From CAYZQH01 sp050300015 (lineage in GTDB: Bacteria > Pseudomonadota > Gammaproteobacteria > Pseudomonadales > Cellvibrionaceae): a stretch of DNA of 64,000 nt. Shown here piece by piece: positions 34,695 to 44,628 of the stretch (position 1 is its first letter; every line of letters starts with the position of its first letter). A program made the position numbers and the translations under genes. The notes beneath the pieces were generated by a model. It had not been told where the DNA came from, ran no database searches, and saw only the letters and a list, made by a program, of their open reading frames with translations. The stretch lies in contig JBNKWZ010000001.1 in the NCBI GenBank assembly GCA_050300015.1, forward strand, positions 41,716 to 105,715. Direction: 5' to 3'.

Positions 34695-37079
34695 CTAAAA
34701 CTTAACGGTTGCTTCAAGTGCCACAGTCATAGGGCGGCGCACAAAGCTGTAGTAGGAGTTGGTGCCGAACAAGCTTTCCGACAGTGGCATATTGGAAGAT
34801 ACCGTCAACACGTCCTCATCCAATAGGTTTTTGCCTAGCAGTGCCAGCTCCCAATGTTCAGCTTCCACGGCCATACGCAGCCCTAGTAAGGTGTAGGCGT
34901 CGATCACGCCCAGCGGGTCTAAGTTGTTGTGCACCTGCTGTTCGTCTACCCATTGCATGTCCATCACGGTGACGAAATTTAGGGTGTTGCTAATCGGCCG
35001 TTCGTAGGAAAGCGAGCCATTAAACGTTAAGTCAGGTACATAGGTACTGCTTTTGCCAGTATTGTCACAAAAAACGCCATTGTCAGGTGTCTGGTTGAAA
35101 TAACAATTGCCATCAGTGTAATCGGTGTATTCAAAGTTCAAATAGCTGGCACCAAAAGCGGCCAGCCAATGGTCAGAGATCTGCCAGCGACCGTCGAGCT
35201 CGAGACCGGATACGCGAGCATCGGCATTACCTACGTTAAAACCTACGTGACCATCGAACTGACTGGTTTGTAAATTTTCATAATCGGAGTAAAAGAGTGC
35301 GGTATTGAGCTCTCCTTTGCCGTCAGCCAGCACCCACTTTGAGCCCATCTCCAGCGCGCTCACTTCTTCATCTTCAAATTCAAAGCGGGAATTATCATTT
35401 GAGCGTGGGTCAAAGCCGCCGGCTTTAAACCCGCGAGCGTATTTGGCATACACCATTAATTCGTCATTGGCATCCCACGCCAAGGTCACACTTGGCATAA
35501 AGGCGGATTCGTCGCGCGTTTCCGCAAGGTTGTGACCACCGCCAGCTGCAAATTGTTCGGTATAGGCGCCGAAGACTTGAAAGTAAAGGTTGCCCAAAAC
35601 CGGTGACAGCAGGGGGTGACCCACCGGTACCGGTGTGCCATCGGTGATATCCACTACATTCAGTAGTTTGGTGCCTTCTTTTTCCTCTTCCGTGTAGCGC
35701 GCCCCTAAGGTGAGATGCACGGCATCTCGAAGGTGCCAGGTGAATTCGGCAAACAAGGCCCAGGCATCAGACGTTTGTTCAAAGGCGCGCGACACCCCCG
35801 TATTGCCAAGTACGTTAGCATCTAATCCGTAGGCGGACAGCGATGGGTTTAGCGCAGGGGCTAAGATGGTAGTTAGGGGTGTTTGATCGGTGACATTTAA
35901 AGTATCGGCAAAGCTCTGCTCAAAGCTTTGGTAAAACGCTCCTGCGATCCAATCCACATTGCCACCCAAGGGTGAGACAATACGAATCTCTTGGCTAATT
36001 TGCTCGTATTCCTCCATTAAATCCAAATCAAAAATGGGCGCGGCGGTAAAATCGCAGTCGCAGTTTTCTAGGTAATCAAATTTCAATAATCCCGTGGTGC
36101 TCGTAAGTGTGTAGTCATCCCATTGGTAATCCAATACCAGTGTCTGGCTGTCAATGGTGTTGTCACTATACTCTGGTGCGTCGGTTTGGCGCCTATAATC
36201 CAAATTGCTTTCGAAGGAGACGCCACTGTTAACGGAGGCCAATATCATCTGATAATTTGCACCACCCAGGGCCGGGTTAATGGAGGGTAGGTCTTGGGTG
36301 ATTTCCACCGCGCGCCCTTGAATGTCCAGCGTGTCATGCTCGATAATTAACAGCGCGCTAAAATTGTCGGTTACCGCCCAGTCGATGGAGCCGCGCACAG
36401 AGCTTTCGTTTTGGTCGGGTTCATCGGTGTCTTTAAACGTGTTTTCCATATAGCCTGGGTCGTCATATTGACGCACCGCCAGGCGTGCGTTCAGTCCTTG
36501 CGTCAAACGCCCCGTTAAAAATCCAGAAAGCTCTTGCGTGCCGTATTCGCTTTCATAGCTGGCGGTGAGTTTGCCGCTAAATTCGTCTTGGGGTTTGGCA
36601 GAAATCACATCAATGGCACCTGCCACACTGTTTTTGCCAAATAAAATGTTTTGCGGCCCACGCATAACCTCGACGCGTTCCACGTCAAAAATGGGTGCCC
36701 GGAACAATTGCGCCCGCCCCCTAAAAACGCCATCCATGTAAACCCCAACCGATTGCTCAAAGCCTTGGCTGTTGTCTGAGCCGATGCCCCGTATTCGCAA
36801 CTGGGTAGAGAGCCCCGTTTCGGTGAGATGAACATTGGGCACGTAGGCTGTGAGGTCCTCAATGTTTTCGATGCCCGCCTTCTCCATTTTCTCGCCCGTG
36901 ACCGCTGAAACAGAGATCGGCACATCCATAATGCTTTGTGCCCTTTTTTGCGAGGTGATGATCACTTCTTCCAGAATTTTTTCCTGAGCTTGGGCGAGTG
37001 GTAAGCCAAAACCCACACTGAAGGCAACGGCGGCAGCCATTGGGGAAACCGGGAATCGGGGGTTTCGACAGCAGCGCAT
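34695..37079 (-). CDS. TonB-dependent outer-membrane receptor
   Basis: 794 residues. Signal peptide ending LPLAQA-Q, then TonB box EEVIITSQKR, a plug domain (about 45-165: PISVSAVTGEKMEKAGI, LRIRGIGSD, VERVEVMRGPQNILFGKNSVAGAI shortened) and a 22-strand barrel ending in aromatic KF. The S/A-Q-K-R form of the TonB box and the 'RGIGS' plug are typical of receptors for organic substrates rather than ferric siderophores, but ligand is not predictable. No regulator, transporter or enzyme lies next to it. Likely driven by a TonB such as the one at 25320. Confidence 0.95.
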   Translation of the reverse strand: MRCCRNPRFPVSPMAAAVAFSVGFGLPLAQAQEKILEEVIITSQKRAQSIMDVPISVSAVTGEKMEKAGIENIEDLTAYVPNVHLTETGLSTQLRIRGIGSDNSQGFEQSVGVYMDGVFRGRAQLFRAPIFDVERVEVMRGPQNILFGKNSVAGAIDVISAKPQDEFSGKLTASYESEYGTQELSGFLTGRLTQGLNARLAVRQYDDPGYMENTFKDTDEPDQNESSVRGSIDWAVTDNFSALLIIEHDTLDIQGRAVEITQDLPSINPALGGANYQMILASVNSGVSFESNLDYRRQTDAPEYSDNTIDSQTLVLDYQWDDYTLTSTTGLLKFDYLENCDCDFTAAPIFDLDLMEEYEQISQEIRIVSPLGGNVDWIAGAFYQSFEQSFADTLNVTDQTPLTTILAPALNPSLSAYGLDANVLGNTGVSRAFEQTSDAWALFAEFTWHLRDAVHLTLGARYTEEEKEGTKLLNVVDITDGTPVPVGHPLLSPVLGNLYFQVFGAYTEQFAAGGGHNLAETRDESAFMPSVTLAWDANDELMVYAKYARGFKAGGFDPRSNDNSRFEFEDEEVSALEMGSKWVLADGKGELNTALFYSDYENLQTSQFDGHVGFNVGNADARVSGLELDGRWQISDHWLAAFGASYLNFEYTDYTDGNCYFNQTPDNGVFCDNTGKSSTYVPDLTFNGSLSYERPISNTLNFVTVMDMQWVDEQQVHNNLDPLGVIDAYTLLGLRMAVEAEHWELALLGKNLLDEDVLTVSSNMPLSESLFGTNSYYSFVRRPMTVALEATVKF

Positions 37080-37874
37080 AGTTTGCTCCTAAGATATTTT
37101 TGTTATGAGGGCTAAAACACAGAGTATTGTATGAGGGGTTTTACCAGTAAAGGTATGGAAGATACAATTCGTTGGTTGGATTTGACGCCAATAATTAATT
37201 GCAGACGCTTTTTCTCACAGAAACCCCACGATAGTATAGGTCACGAAAAACGTAGATGCATGATTGACGGGTGAATAAAGGCGTCGAAGTGTGCGATCTT
37301 TCACTGGAGGCACCGTAGTAAAATAAGGTTACGCATCATAAAGCGCCAGTGTGTTTTTATCACCTTAGATTTTTAAAGCCCTTCACTGCTTGCCGCCAGA
37401 ATAACACTGACGCGCCGATACCAGAGTTTTTATCGTGTGACCGATGACTTTGTGTTGTGAGTGGGGGCTCTTGTGGGTGTGCGCTTACTGCGATCTATTG
37501 GCTGGTGGCTGGTGGCTGGTGGCTGGTAGCGAAAAGGGTGCGTTAAGTGCACGTGATGCTAGGGAGCTTAATTAAGCCCCAATGGCTCTGTACGTGACTT
37601 TAAAAACGCATCTGCCTAGACGGTTTGTGAGGTCAATGCCTTATTTTGTAACAAGTAAATCAGCTGCGCGAAGTGGGCTTTGAGGTTGCGCTGGAGGGGG
37701 CGTCAGCGCTTTGCGTTCCCTGCGTTGGTTCTCCTTGATAGACCGTCAGTAGGTTTTGACCACCATGAATGGCGGGAATGTCTTATTTGCAGAAGCCAAA
37801 AAACAGCCAAAGCACCGCGTTGAACTTGAAAAGCGCTGAAGGCCAGAGGCTATTGGGATTTGGTCGGAGTTTTC
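37080..37874. other. Long non-coding stretch before the epimerase 3' end
   Basis: No gene could be supported in about 795 bases. It holds four exact head-to-tail copies of the heptamer GGCTGGT (37500-37527). A short stretch near 37650-37735 reads NQLREVGFEVALEG in one frame, which looks like a protein remnant but is too short to assign. A 24-codon ORF at about 37764-37838 has no clear ribosome site. The receptor promoter must lie in the right-hand end of the first 100 bases. Confidence 0.5.
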
Positions 37875-38876
37875 TTACATATAGTAGCCTTTGTACCAAT
37901 CTACAAATCGTTGCACGCCGTCTTCAATGCTCGTTTTAGGCTTAAAGCCTACGGCCTTCTCCAGTGCACTCACATTGGCACAGGTAATAGGTACGTCTCC
38001 GTGTTGCATGGGCATGGGGTTTTTATTTGCAGGTTTACCTACCGAGCGCTCAATGGCGGCAATAAAATCCATTAACTGCACGGGTGCATTATTACCGATA
38101 TTGAAGATTCGGTAGGGGGCGTAGCTGTCTGCAGGGCTGGGGTGATCGAACCATTGGTCGTCAGCTGTGGGAAGGTGGTCGCTCACGCGCACAACACCTT
38201 CGACGATGTCGTCTATATAGGTGAAGTCACGTACCATGTCGCCATGGTTGTATAGGTCAATGGTGCTGCCCTCGGAAATGCCTTTGGTGAATTTAAAAGG
38301 CGCCATATCCGGTCGACCCCAGGGCCCATAAACCGTAAAAAATCGCAAACCTGTCGTGGGTAGTTGATAGAGGTTGGCGTAGGTGTGTGCCATGAGCTCG
38401 TTGGCTTTTTTGGTGGCGGCATACAGGGATACGGGGTGGTCCACGTTGTGCGCTTCCGAAAACGGGTGCTCGCGGTTTTTGCCATACACGGAGCTGGATG
38501 AGGCGTAAACCAAATGGGGTACCTGGCTGTGGCGACACCCCTCAAGGATGTTGCCAAAACCCACCAAGTTAGCATCTATATAGGCCATAGGGTTTTCAAT
38601 GGAGTAGCGCACACCCGCTTGAGCCGCCAGATGAATCACCCGGTCAAATTGATGGGTTTTGAAAAGTTCGGCCATGCCTTCTCTGTTGGCCACATCCAGG
38701 TGTAGAAATGTAAACCGGGCGTGTGGTGAGAGTTCAGCTAAGCGGTCCTCCTTGAGCGATACATCGTAATAGTCGTTCATATTGTCGATGCCCACTACTT
38801 CGTCACCGCGGGTTAGAAAGGCTTGGCTTGTGTGATAGCCGATAAAACCAGCGGCACCGGTTACTAATATCTTCAT
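37875..38876 (-). CDS. NAD-dependent sugar-nucleotide epimerase, UDP-glucuronate 4-epimerase type
   Basis: 333 residues from ATG 38876, giving MKILVTGAAGFIGYHTSQ; an in-frame start at 38930 would add 18 residues with no place in the fold. Short-chain dehydrogenase features: GxxGxxG (TGAAGFIG), D-x-D/N after strand 2 (GIDNMNDYYD), Ser-Tyr-Lys triad in YASSSSVYG and YAATKKAN. The NDYYD...LKEDRL and FTVYGPWGRPDMA blocks match UDP-GlcA 4-epimerases, which make UDP-galacturonate for capsule or LPS. No glycosyltransferase genes are nearby. Confidence 0.9.
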   Translation of the reverse strand: MKILVTGAAGFIGYHTSQAFLTRGDEVVGIDNMNDYYDVSLKEDRLAELSPHARFTFLHLDVANREGMAELFKTHQFDRVIHLAAQAGVRYSIENPMAYIDANLVGFGNILEGCRHSQVPHLVYASSSSVYGKNREHPFSEAHNVDHPVSLYAATKKANELMAHTYANLYQLPTTGLRFFTVYGPWGRPDMAPFKFTKGISEGSTIDLYNHGDMVRDFTYIDDIVEGVVRVSDHLPTADDQWFDHPSPADSYAPYRIFNIGNNAPVQLMDFIAAIERSVGKPANKNPMPMQHGDVPITCANVSALEKAVGFKPKTSIEDGVQRFVDWYKGYYM

Positions 38877-39008
38877 GCGTTTGAACGTCCATCGTGCGAA
38901 AGCGCCATTATGCCATTGTTTGGGCCCCACTTCATGACGGCCTAGCCACTGGCGGCGAATGTGGTTAGACTGCGCACCTGATCATGAAACCACCACAGGA
39001 AAGAGACT

Positions 39009-40325
39009 TTGACCAAAGACACAGAACAATGGCGTATTGAGCAATTTGACGTGCCACCCCAAAAGGGCAAAGTTCGGTTCCACGATTTCAATTTGTCTGC
39101 CCCTGTAATGCAAGCGGTACATGCCCTGGGATATCAGTATTGCTCCCCCATTCAGGCGCAATCCTTGCCGCATACTCTGGCTGGGCACGATGTGCTGGGC
39201 CGCGCGCAAACGGGCACCGGGAAAACAGCAGCGTTTTTAATCAGTGTGGTGGAGGACTTGCTTGCCAACCCGATTGAGGGGGAACGTTATGCAGGAGAGG
39301 CGCGGGCCTTGGTCCTCGCGCCTACGCGAGAGCTGGTGATGCAAATCGCCGAAGATGCCGCCAAGCTCACTCAATTTACGGGTTTGACCGTGCATACCCT
39401 GGTGGGGGGGATGGACTACAACAAGCAGAAGAACAAGTTGCATCAAGAATTTGTGGACATTTTGGTAGCTACACCTGGGCGGTTGATCGATTTTTGCGAG
39501 AGTCGTGATGTGTTTTTGGATCAGGTTGAAGCGCTGGTGATTGACGAGGCTGACCGCATGCTGGATATGGGGTTTATTCCCCAGGTGCGACGCATTGTGC
39601 GCTTGGCCCCCAAGCGCGAGTTCCGTCAAACCTTGATGTTTTCGGCCACCTTTTCTTATGACGTATTAAACCTTGCCGAGCAGTGGATGCACGAGTTGGT
39701 TAAGGTGGAAATCGAGCCGGAATCGGTGGCGACAGATACGGTAAAACAGTATATCTATCTCACTTCAGGTGATGAGAAATTCGATATTTTGTACAACCTG
39801 CTCCAGCAAGAAAAAATGGAAACATTGATGGCCTTTGCCAACCGTCGTGATGAGTGCCGTGATTTGCATCGTCGATTGCTGTCTCATGGTATTAAGGCGG
39901 GCCTACTGTCGGGCGATATTGATCAGGGCAAGCGCCTTAGAACCCTGCAGCAATTTAAAGACGGTCAATTACAAGTGCTGGTGGCCACCGATGTGGCCGG
40001 GCGTGGAATTCATATCAATGATGTGTCTCACGTGGTGAATTTTACTTTGCCGGAAGAGCCCGAGGACTACGTGCATAGGATTGGTCGTACCGGTCGCGCG
40101 GGTAGCTCCGGTGTGTCCATCAGCTTTGCATGTGAAGATGATGCCTTTCGCCTACCGGCACTTGAAAAGCTATTGGGCAAGGCCCTGGTTTGCGAACAGC
40201 CCCCAGAGGTGTTGCTCAAGCCTGTACCCGAGCCTACGGTGAAGCTCGCTAAAGAAGAGCGCCACAGTCGCTCATCTGGATCTCGCAAACCGGGTCAGCG
40301 ACGCTCGCGCAGACCTTCTCGCTAA
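39009..40325 (+). CDS. rhlB: DEAD-box RNA helicase, RhlB-like
   Basis: 438 residues. All helicase motifs are present: Q motif (FNLSAPVMQAVHALGY, SPIQAQ), I AQTGTGKT, Ia PTRELV, II DEAD, III SAT, IV-VI to HRIGRTGRAG. A basic Ser/Arg/Lys-rich tail (about 410-438) is likely disordered RNA-binding sequence. Start is TTG 39009, with AGGAAAGAG about eight bases before; no ATG precedes it in frame. RhlB works with RNase E in mRNA decay; the name is by overall similarity and RhlE-like function is possible. Confidence 0.88.
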   Translation: MTKDTEQWRIEQFDVPPQKGKVRFHDFNLSAPVMQAVHALGYQYCSPIQAQSLPHTLAGHDVLGRAQTGTGKTAAFLISVVEDLLANPIEGERYAGEARALVLAPTRELVMQIAEDAAKLTQFTGLTVHTLVGGMDYNKQKNKLHQEFVDILVATPGRLIDFCESRDVFLDQVEALVIDEADRMLDMGFIPQVRRIVRLAPKREFRQTLMFSATFSYDVLNLAEQWMHELVKVEIEPESVATDTVKQYIYLTSGDEKFDILYNLLQQEKMETLMAFANRRDECRDLHRRLLSHGIKAGLLSGDIDQGKRLRTLQQFKDGQLQVLVATDVAGRGIHINDVSHVVNFTLPEEPEDYVHRIGRTGRAGSSGVSISFACEDDAFRLPALEKLLGKALVCEQPPEVLLKPVPEPTVKLAKEERHSRSSGSRKPGQRRSRRPSR

Positions 40326-40530
40326 CCTTCTATCCAGCCTTGGGTTGATCTGTCAGCCCTCGCGGCTCATCTTAATGGTGGGGCGGTGCCTTTGCCGCCG
40401 TAAGTATTCCTAAAACCTCGACTGCCCCCCTCGCGACTTGTCTACACTGAAACGAAGGCCAACCTATCGGTGGGTTTCCTACAGTGCTTGGTGCTAGGAA
40501 TAATGCCGGTATCAGAATAGCAGGTGTGTA

Positions 40531-41781
40531 ATGAAGCGAGTTCTTATCGTCGAAGACAGTCCCATGGTGATGCGGGTGATCAAACATGTCATGCAACAAA
40601 GTGACGTGATAGCGCCTGAGTATGCCGACAGCTTTTTAGAGGCCAAAGCCTTAGTGGATGAAGCTTGCGAGCCTTTTTTTGCGGCGCTTGTGGATTTGAA
40701 TTTGCCCGATGCGCCCGACGGCGAGGTGGTGGATTTTACCTTGAGCCGAAATATTCCCACGGTGGTGTTAACGGGTAGCTTCGACGAGGCACGCCGTAAG
40801 GCTTTGCTGGCCAAGGGGGTGGTGGATTACGTCACCAAAGAGGGGAAATATTCCTACAACTACACAAAGGCTTTGCTGCACCGCTTAGCGAAGAACGAGA
40901 AAGTGGCCGTGTTGGTAGTGGACGACTCTTCAACCGGGCGACGCTACATTAGCCAGTTGCTTAGGCTGCATCAATATGAGGTGCACGAGGCAGCCGATGG
41001 CAAGCAGGGTATTAAAGTGTTGCTCGAAAACCCCAATATTCGGTTGGTCATCACCGACTACAACATGCCGCACATGGATGGTTGCGAAATGTGCCAAAAC
41101 ATTCGTGTGAAATATGAAAAATCGGATTTGGTGATTATCGGTTTATCCTCAGAGGGCGAAGAGTCACTGTCTGCCAAATTTATTAAAAGTGGTGCCAACG
41201 ACTTTTTAAGAAAACCGTTTAACCAGGAAGAGTTTTTTTGCCGTGTGACCCACAACGTGGAGATGTTGGAGATGATCGAAGCACTGCGCGACGCCGCACA
41301 CCGAGATTTCCATACAGGCGCTTACAATCGCCACTATTTTTTCGCCCAAGGAGAACAAATGTTGGCACAGGCGAGGGGCAAATCTGTGCCGGTGGCCGGT
41401 GTTATTCTTGATTTGGATAATTTCAAAGAAATCAATCAGCATTACGGCAACGACGTGGGCGACGCGGTGATGCGCGCCATCAGTAAGCGCTTAATCAAGG
41501 CCTTTGAGCGCTTTTTAATTGCGCGAGCAGATGGGCAAGAGTTCTACGCCTTGATGGTTGGTTTAGACAATGACAAGGCGGTGGCCTTTGTGGAAAAAGT
41601 GCGTCAATTATTAGGCTGTGAAGCAATAGAGGTACAGAACCAAGCCATTAACCTCACTTTTAGTGCTGGTGTCTCAAGTGCATCAGGTAGTGGCCTCGAT
41701 CAGTTGATGAAATCTGCGGGCACTTGTTTGAGTCGAGCCAAAGAGGCGGGCGGTGACCTTGTCTTTGGCGATGACGAATAA
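40531..41781 (+). CDS. Two-receiver response regulator with degenerate GGDEF domain
   Basis: 416 residues: receiver 1 (1-120, phospho-acceptor Asp55 in AALVDLNLPD), receiver 2 (125-245, Asp176 in LVITDYNMPH), then a GGDEF-like domain (255-410). The metal-site DLDNFKEIN is present, but the GGDEF motif reads A-D-G-Q-E-F at 333-338: position 1 is Asp and the catalytic Asp/Glu is Gln. Diguanylate cyclase activity is therefore doubtful; a GTP- or c-di-GMP-binding or structural role is more likely. RxxD inhibitory site: not found at the usual spot. Stands alone, without a kinase gene. Confidence 0.9.
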   Translation: MKRVLIVEDSPMVMRVIKHVMQQSDVIAPEYADSFLEAKALVDEACEPFFAALVDLNLPDAPDGEVVDFTLSRNIPTVVLTGSFDEARRKALLAKGVVDYVTKEGKYSYNYTKALLHRLAKNEKVAVLVVDDSSTGRRYISQLLRLHQYEVHEAADGKQGIKVLLENPNIRLVITDYNMPHMDGCEMCQNIRVKYEKSDLVIIGLSSEGEESLSAKFIKSGANDFLRKPFNQEEFFCRVTHNVEMLEMIEALRDAAHRDFHTGAYNRHYFFAQGEQMLAQARGKSVPVAGVILDLDNFKEINQHYGNDVGDAVMRAISKRLIKAFERFLIARADGQEFYALMVGLDNDKAVAFVEKVRQLLGCEAIEVQNQAINLTFSAGVSSASGSGLDQLMKSAGTCLSRAKEAGGDLVFGDDE

Positions 41782-42123
41782 CGCTGTAGTCAATTCATTT
41801 TTTAGCTGGCATCAACACAAGCTGGGTATTGCTACGGCAAATGTAGTGCGATAATTGGGGCGCATTATCAAGAAATAATATTGTATATAAAAATAATTCT
41901 TTAAAAAACAAAGGGTTGCAATTCTCTGGCGTGTTGGCCGCTCACGGTTACGCGTAGCCTCAAATGTTTGTTTATGTGAAGGCCCCTACAGAATGTAACG
42001 GGTTACAGCGTTATACTCAGATGTTGGAAAGCTTAATTCAAAGTCCCTTAGTTTCGACAGTTTCGACGAGTGGGTCGCAATTTTAACGTCTCGGCCTTTT
42101 TTGTTTGGGTTTCTGGTTATAAA
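41782..42123. other. AT-rich leader region before the GH6 gene
   Basis: No gene was found. The part at 41870-41930 is very AT-rich. TTTCGACAG and TTTCGACGA (near 42053-42070) form a short direct repeat, and inverted repeat elements near 41994-42016 (GTAACGGGTTAC) could bind a regulator. Binding is not shown. Confidence 0.35.
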
Positions 42124-42152
42124 TTGAGCGCTTTGTTTGAGCCCTATTATAA
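42124..42152 (+). promoter_or_regulatory. Putative promoter of the GH6 lipoprotein gene
   Basis: TTGAGC (42124-42129), a 17-base spacer and TTATAA (42147-42152), giving a leader of about 33 bases before ATG 42192. Match by sequence only. Confidence 0.45.
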
Positions 42153-42191
42153 AAATACAGATTGTTTTTTTGGTCTGAATTGGAGAATGTT

Positions 42192-44135
42192 ATGCGTAAT
42201 AAAAACTTGCGGTGTCTTGGTTCGCGCCTCATCAGCAGCATGCTGCTTGTTGGGTCGGTAGCCATATTGTCAGCTTGTGGGGGGGCGAATACTGGTACCT
42301 CTTCAAGCTCATCATCCAGTGGTGGCGGTTCTAGTTCCTCAAGCTCGAGTTCAACGTCAAGCTCTAGCAGTTCAAGTTCCACCAGTTCAAGCTCTTCTTC
42401 TAGCAGTAGCTCTAGCGGCACTGGCGATCCTTTGGTCATCTCGGTTGTCGATGACTCTACCTACGAGTCCGATCCGGGCGCGATTCCTCTGGATCAAAAA
42501 GAAATTGGGACCCCCGGTGCCAGTTTTCAAACGGACGGGAACCCATTTGAGGATGCATATTTTTATCTGAGCCCAGACATTACTTTATTGATGGAAGGTT
42601 CGTTGAAAATTGCCGAAGATTCTGGTGATACCGATTTGGTTAGAAAGATTAAGTACATTCAACGCCAGCCCAGTGCGGTTTGGATGGACTCCATCGGCAC
42701 CATTACGGCAGAACAGTCTGATGGTACGCGTCGCGGTTTAGAGGGACACTTGGATGCTGCGGTGGCACAACAAGAGTTCTATGCTGAGCAAGACGGTCAG
42801 AAGTCACCGATGACCATTGTCATCATTATTTATAACTTACCCGACCGGGACTGTGCGGCCTATGCTTCTAACGGCCAGCTGTATCAGATCGGTAAACCCA
42901 ATGGCGGTACGCCAGGAAATGGTATCGAGCAGTATCGTACGGATTACATTGGTAAAATCGTGAGTATTATAGATCAGCCTAAGTATAAAGATCTCCGTAT
43001 CGTTGCCATGCTGGAGCCCGATTCCTACCCCAACATGATCACCAATACCCATGGCGATCCGAATAACCCCTATGACGACCCTGCTCGAGAGCCTTCTTTG
43101 GATGAAAAAATCCTTCCTGATCTGCAGACAAGTGACGGTCGTATGTATTGTGACACGTTGTTGGATTACACCGCGCCAGGATTGGCTCCTGGGCTAGGGG
43201 TGTATGGTCATGCTTTGCAAATTGCGATCAATGAATTGGATAAGGTCAGCAATGGTAATGTCTATACTTATCTGGATATTGCGCACGCAGGCTGGCTCGG
43301 TTGGGATATTGCTGATAAACAAGCTACAAACCTAAAACGCGCTGTTAACGGTTTCATAAACCTCATTGGAGGGGCTAACGAAGGCGGCAAGAGCGGCTTT
43401 GAGAAAGTTCGTGGTTTCGCTTCTAACACTTCAGGCTACACCCCCTTGTTCGAGCCGAAAATTTCAAACCGGGAAGCTGACCGCGAGGCGCTCAAGGAAT
43501 ACTACGAGTGGAACGCTGCAGTGGATGAGCTGACTTACATTGATATGTTCAATGCGCGTATTCGTTCTGAGCAGCCGGACTACAATCCAGGGTTTATTAT
43601 TGATACGGCGCGTAACGGCTGGGGAAGACCAGGCCGTCCAACAGGAACCACCAGGACCTATGGTACAGATGCGAGCCAGCGTTTGGATCGTCGTGCGCAC
43701 CGCGGTCACTGGTGTAATGTGAATAATGCGGGTGTGGGCGAAATGCCAAAAGCCAACCCAGACAGCAGCCGCCCACATTTGGATGCCTTCTTTTGGATGA
43801 AACCACCTGGGGAAGCCGATGGTATTTCCTTTAATGTGGCGGACTATAAACCATTTGATACTAACCCTAAGTTCTTAGCATTGGATGAGATCGACAAAGC
43901 GATTGTTCGTGACGCGGATAATCCAATCTATGCTGGCAAAGAGTTGGATACCATGTGTATTGCGGGAAGTCATCGCGATGGCTACGAGACGCTAGGCGTT
44001 GTGACTGAACCAATGGTGGATCCCTCTACGAATAAAACGGCACTGTCTCCTCACGCTGGAGGCTGGTTCCATAAGCAATTTATCATGTTGGTTGAAAATG
44101 CTTACCCACCACTTGGTGAGAGCGAATACGACTAA
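42192..44135 (+). CDS. Glycoside hydrolase family 6 lipoprotein (cellulase) with poly-serine linker
   Basis: 647 residues from ATG 42192 (GGAG eight bases before). Lipobox LSAC with Cys29 followed by Gly30 indicates an outer-membrane lipoprotein. Residues 37-75 are nearly all Ser, with Gly and Thr interruptions, the linker type of Saccharophagus and Teredinibacter enzymes. The GH6 domain (about 115-640) has NLPDRDC (216-221, Asp218/Asp220 near the general acid) and EPDS (275-278, Asp277). GH6 enzymes hydrolyse beta-1,4-glucan with inversion. No carbohydrate-binding module is visible, so the enzyme is probably tethered at the cell surface. It has its own promoter and terminator. Confidence 0.93.
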   Translation: MRNKNLRCLGSRLISSMLLVGSVAILSACGGANTGTSSSSSSSGGGSSSSSSSSTSSSSSSSSTSSSSSSSSSSSGTGDPLVISVVDDSTYESDPGAIPLDQKEIGTPGASFQTDGNPFEDAYFYLSPDITLLMEGSLKIAEDSGDTDLVRKIKYIQRQPSAVWMDSIGTITAEQSDGTRRGLEGHLDAAVAQQEFYAEQDGQKSPMTIVIIIYNLPDRDCAAYASNGQLYQIGKPNGGTPGNGIEQYRTDYIGKIVSIIDQPKYKDLRIVAMLEPDSYPNMITNTHGDPNNPYDDPAREPSLDEKILPDLQTSDGRMYCDTLLDYTAPGLAPGLGVYGHALQIAINELDKVSNGNVYTYLDIAHAGWLGWDIADKQATNLKRAVNGFINLIGGANEGGKSGFEKVRGFASNTSGYTPLFEPKISNREADREALKEYYEWNAAVDELTYIDMFNARIRSEQPDYNPGFIIDTARNGWGRPGRPTGTTRTYGTDASQRLDRRAHRGHWCNVNNAGVGEMPKANPDSSRPHLDAFFWMKPPGEADGISFNVADYKPFDTNPKFLALDEIDKAIVRDADNPIYAGKELDTMCIAGSHRDGYETLGVVTEPMVDPSTNKTALSPHAGGWFHKQFIMLVENAYPPLGESEYD

Positions 44136-44159
44136 GACGTGCTAAGTTAGAAACTCAAA

Positions 44160-44188
44160 AAAACCCAGCCTAGGCTGGGTTTTTTTTA
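44160..44188 (+). terminator. Rho-independent terminator of the GH6 gene
   Basis: Perfect 9-bp stem AACCCAGCC/GGCTGGGTT (from 44162 to 44181) with a two-base loop centre, followed by a run of eight T and preceded by A's. Confidence 0.95.
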
Positions 44189-44189
44189 T

Positions 44190-44628
44190 GGATATGTCGC
44201 CTGAAGAGTTCTGTGCTACGCCAGAACGCCGCTAACGCGCTCAAATATACGCTGGTTGAAAGTCTCTATTCTCAAAGCCCCTATGCTTATCGCAGCCATT
44301 AAGGCTGCAGCGGTTTCAATTGAACTCACGCCTTTATATTGGAGAACCCATTAATGAATGGGGCCAAAACATGGCCACGACCCAACAAATGGTCGTCAAA
44401 GCCATATCGACTCCCGTCGTAGAGATGCATGCGAATAGATGCAGAAGGGAAATACCGAATGGTACTGGGAGTACGATGGGTTACACCACGACACAGGGCT
44501 TGTTTATGTTCGATATGCACAGGTTCGAAGGAAGGGATAACCTGTGCCTAGGTAAGTGACGGCGCAGGGCCAACTGATCGTCGCCGGGGGCCTCATGGGT
44601 GCGTTTTTCGTCCGGGCTAGAGGTGGGT
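44190..44628. other. Stretch without a supported gene between the GH6 gene and cysZ
   Basis: About 440 bases. One frame at 44430-44530 reads TEWYWEYDGLHHDTGLVYVR, which recalls the end of Rhs/YD-repeat cores, but it is short, has a stop on either side and no start. An overlapping reading frame (44320-44559) lacks a ribosome site and similarity. I treat the region as non-coding, possibly holding an old Rhs fragment. Confidence 0.3.

Noticed and set aside
37500..37527. Four GGCTGGT heptamers as a mobile-element or phase-variation signal
   Set aside because: Too short, not in a gene or near a promoter, and no flanking mobile features.
44320..44559. 79-codon reading frame, or an Rhs/YD-repeat remnant in another frame
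   Set aside because: No ribosome site or recognisable domain; the Rhs-like stretch is about 20 residues, too short to support.
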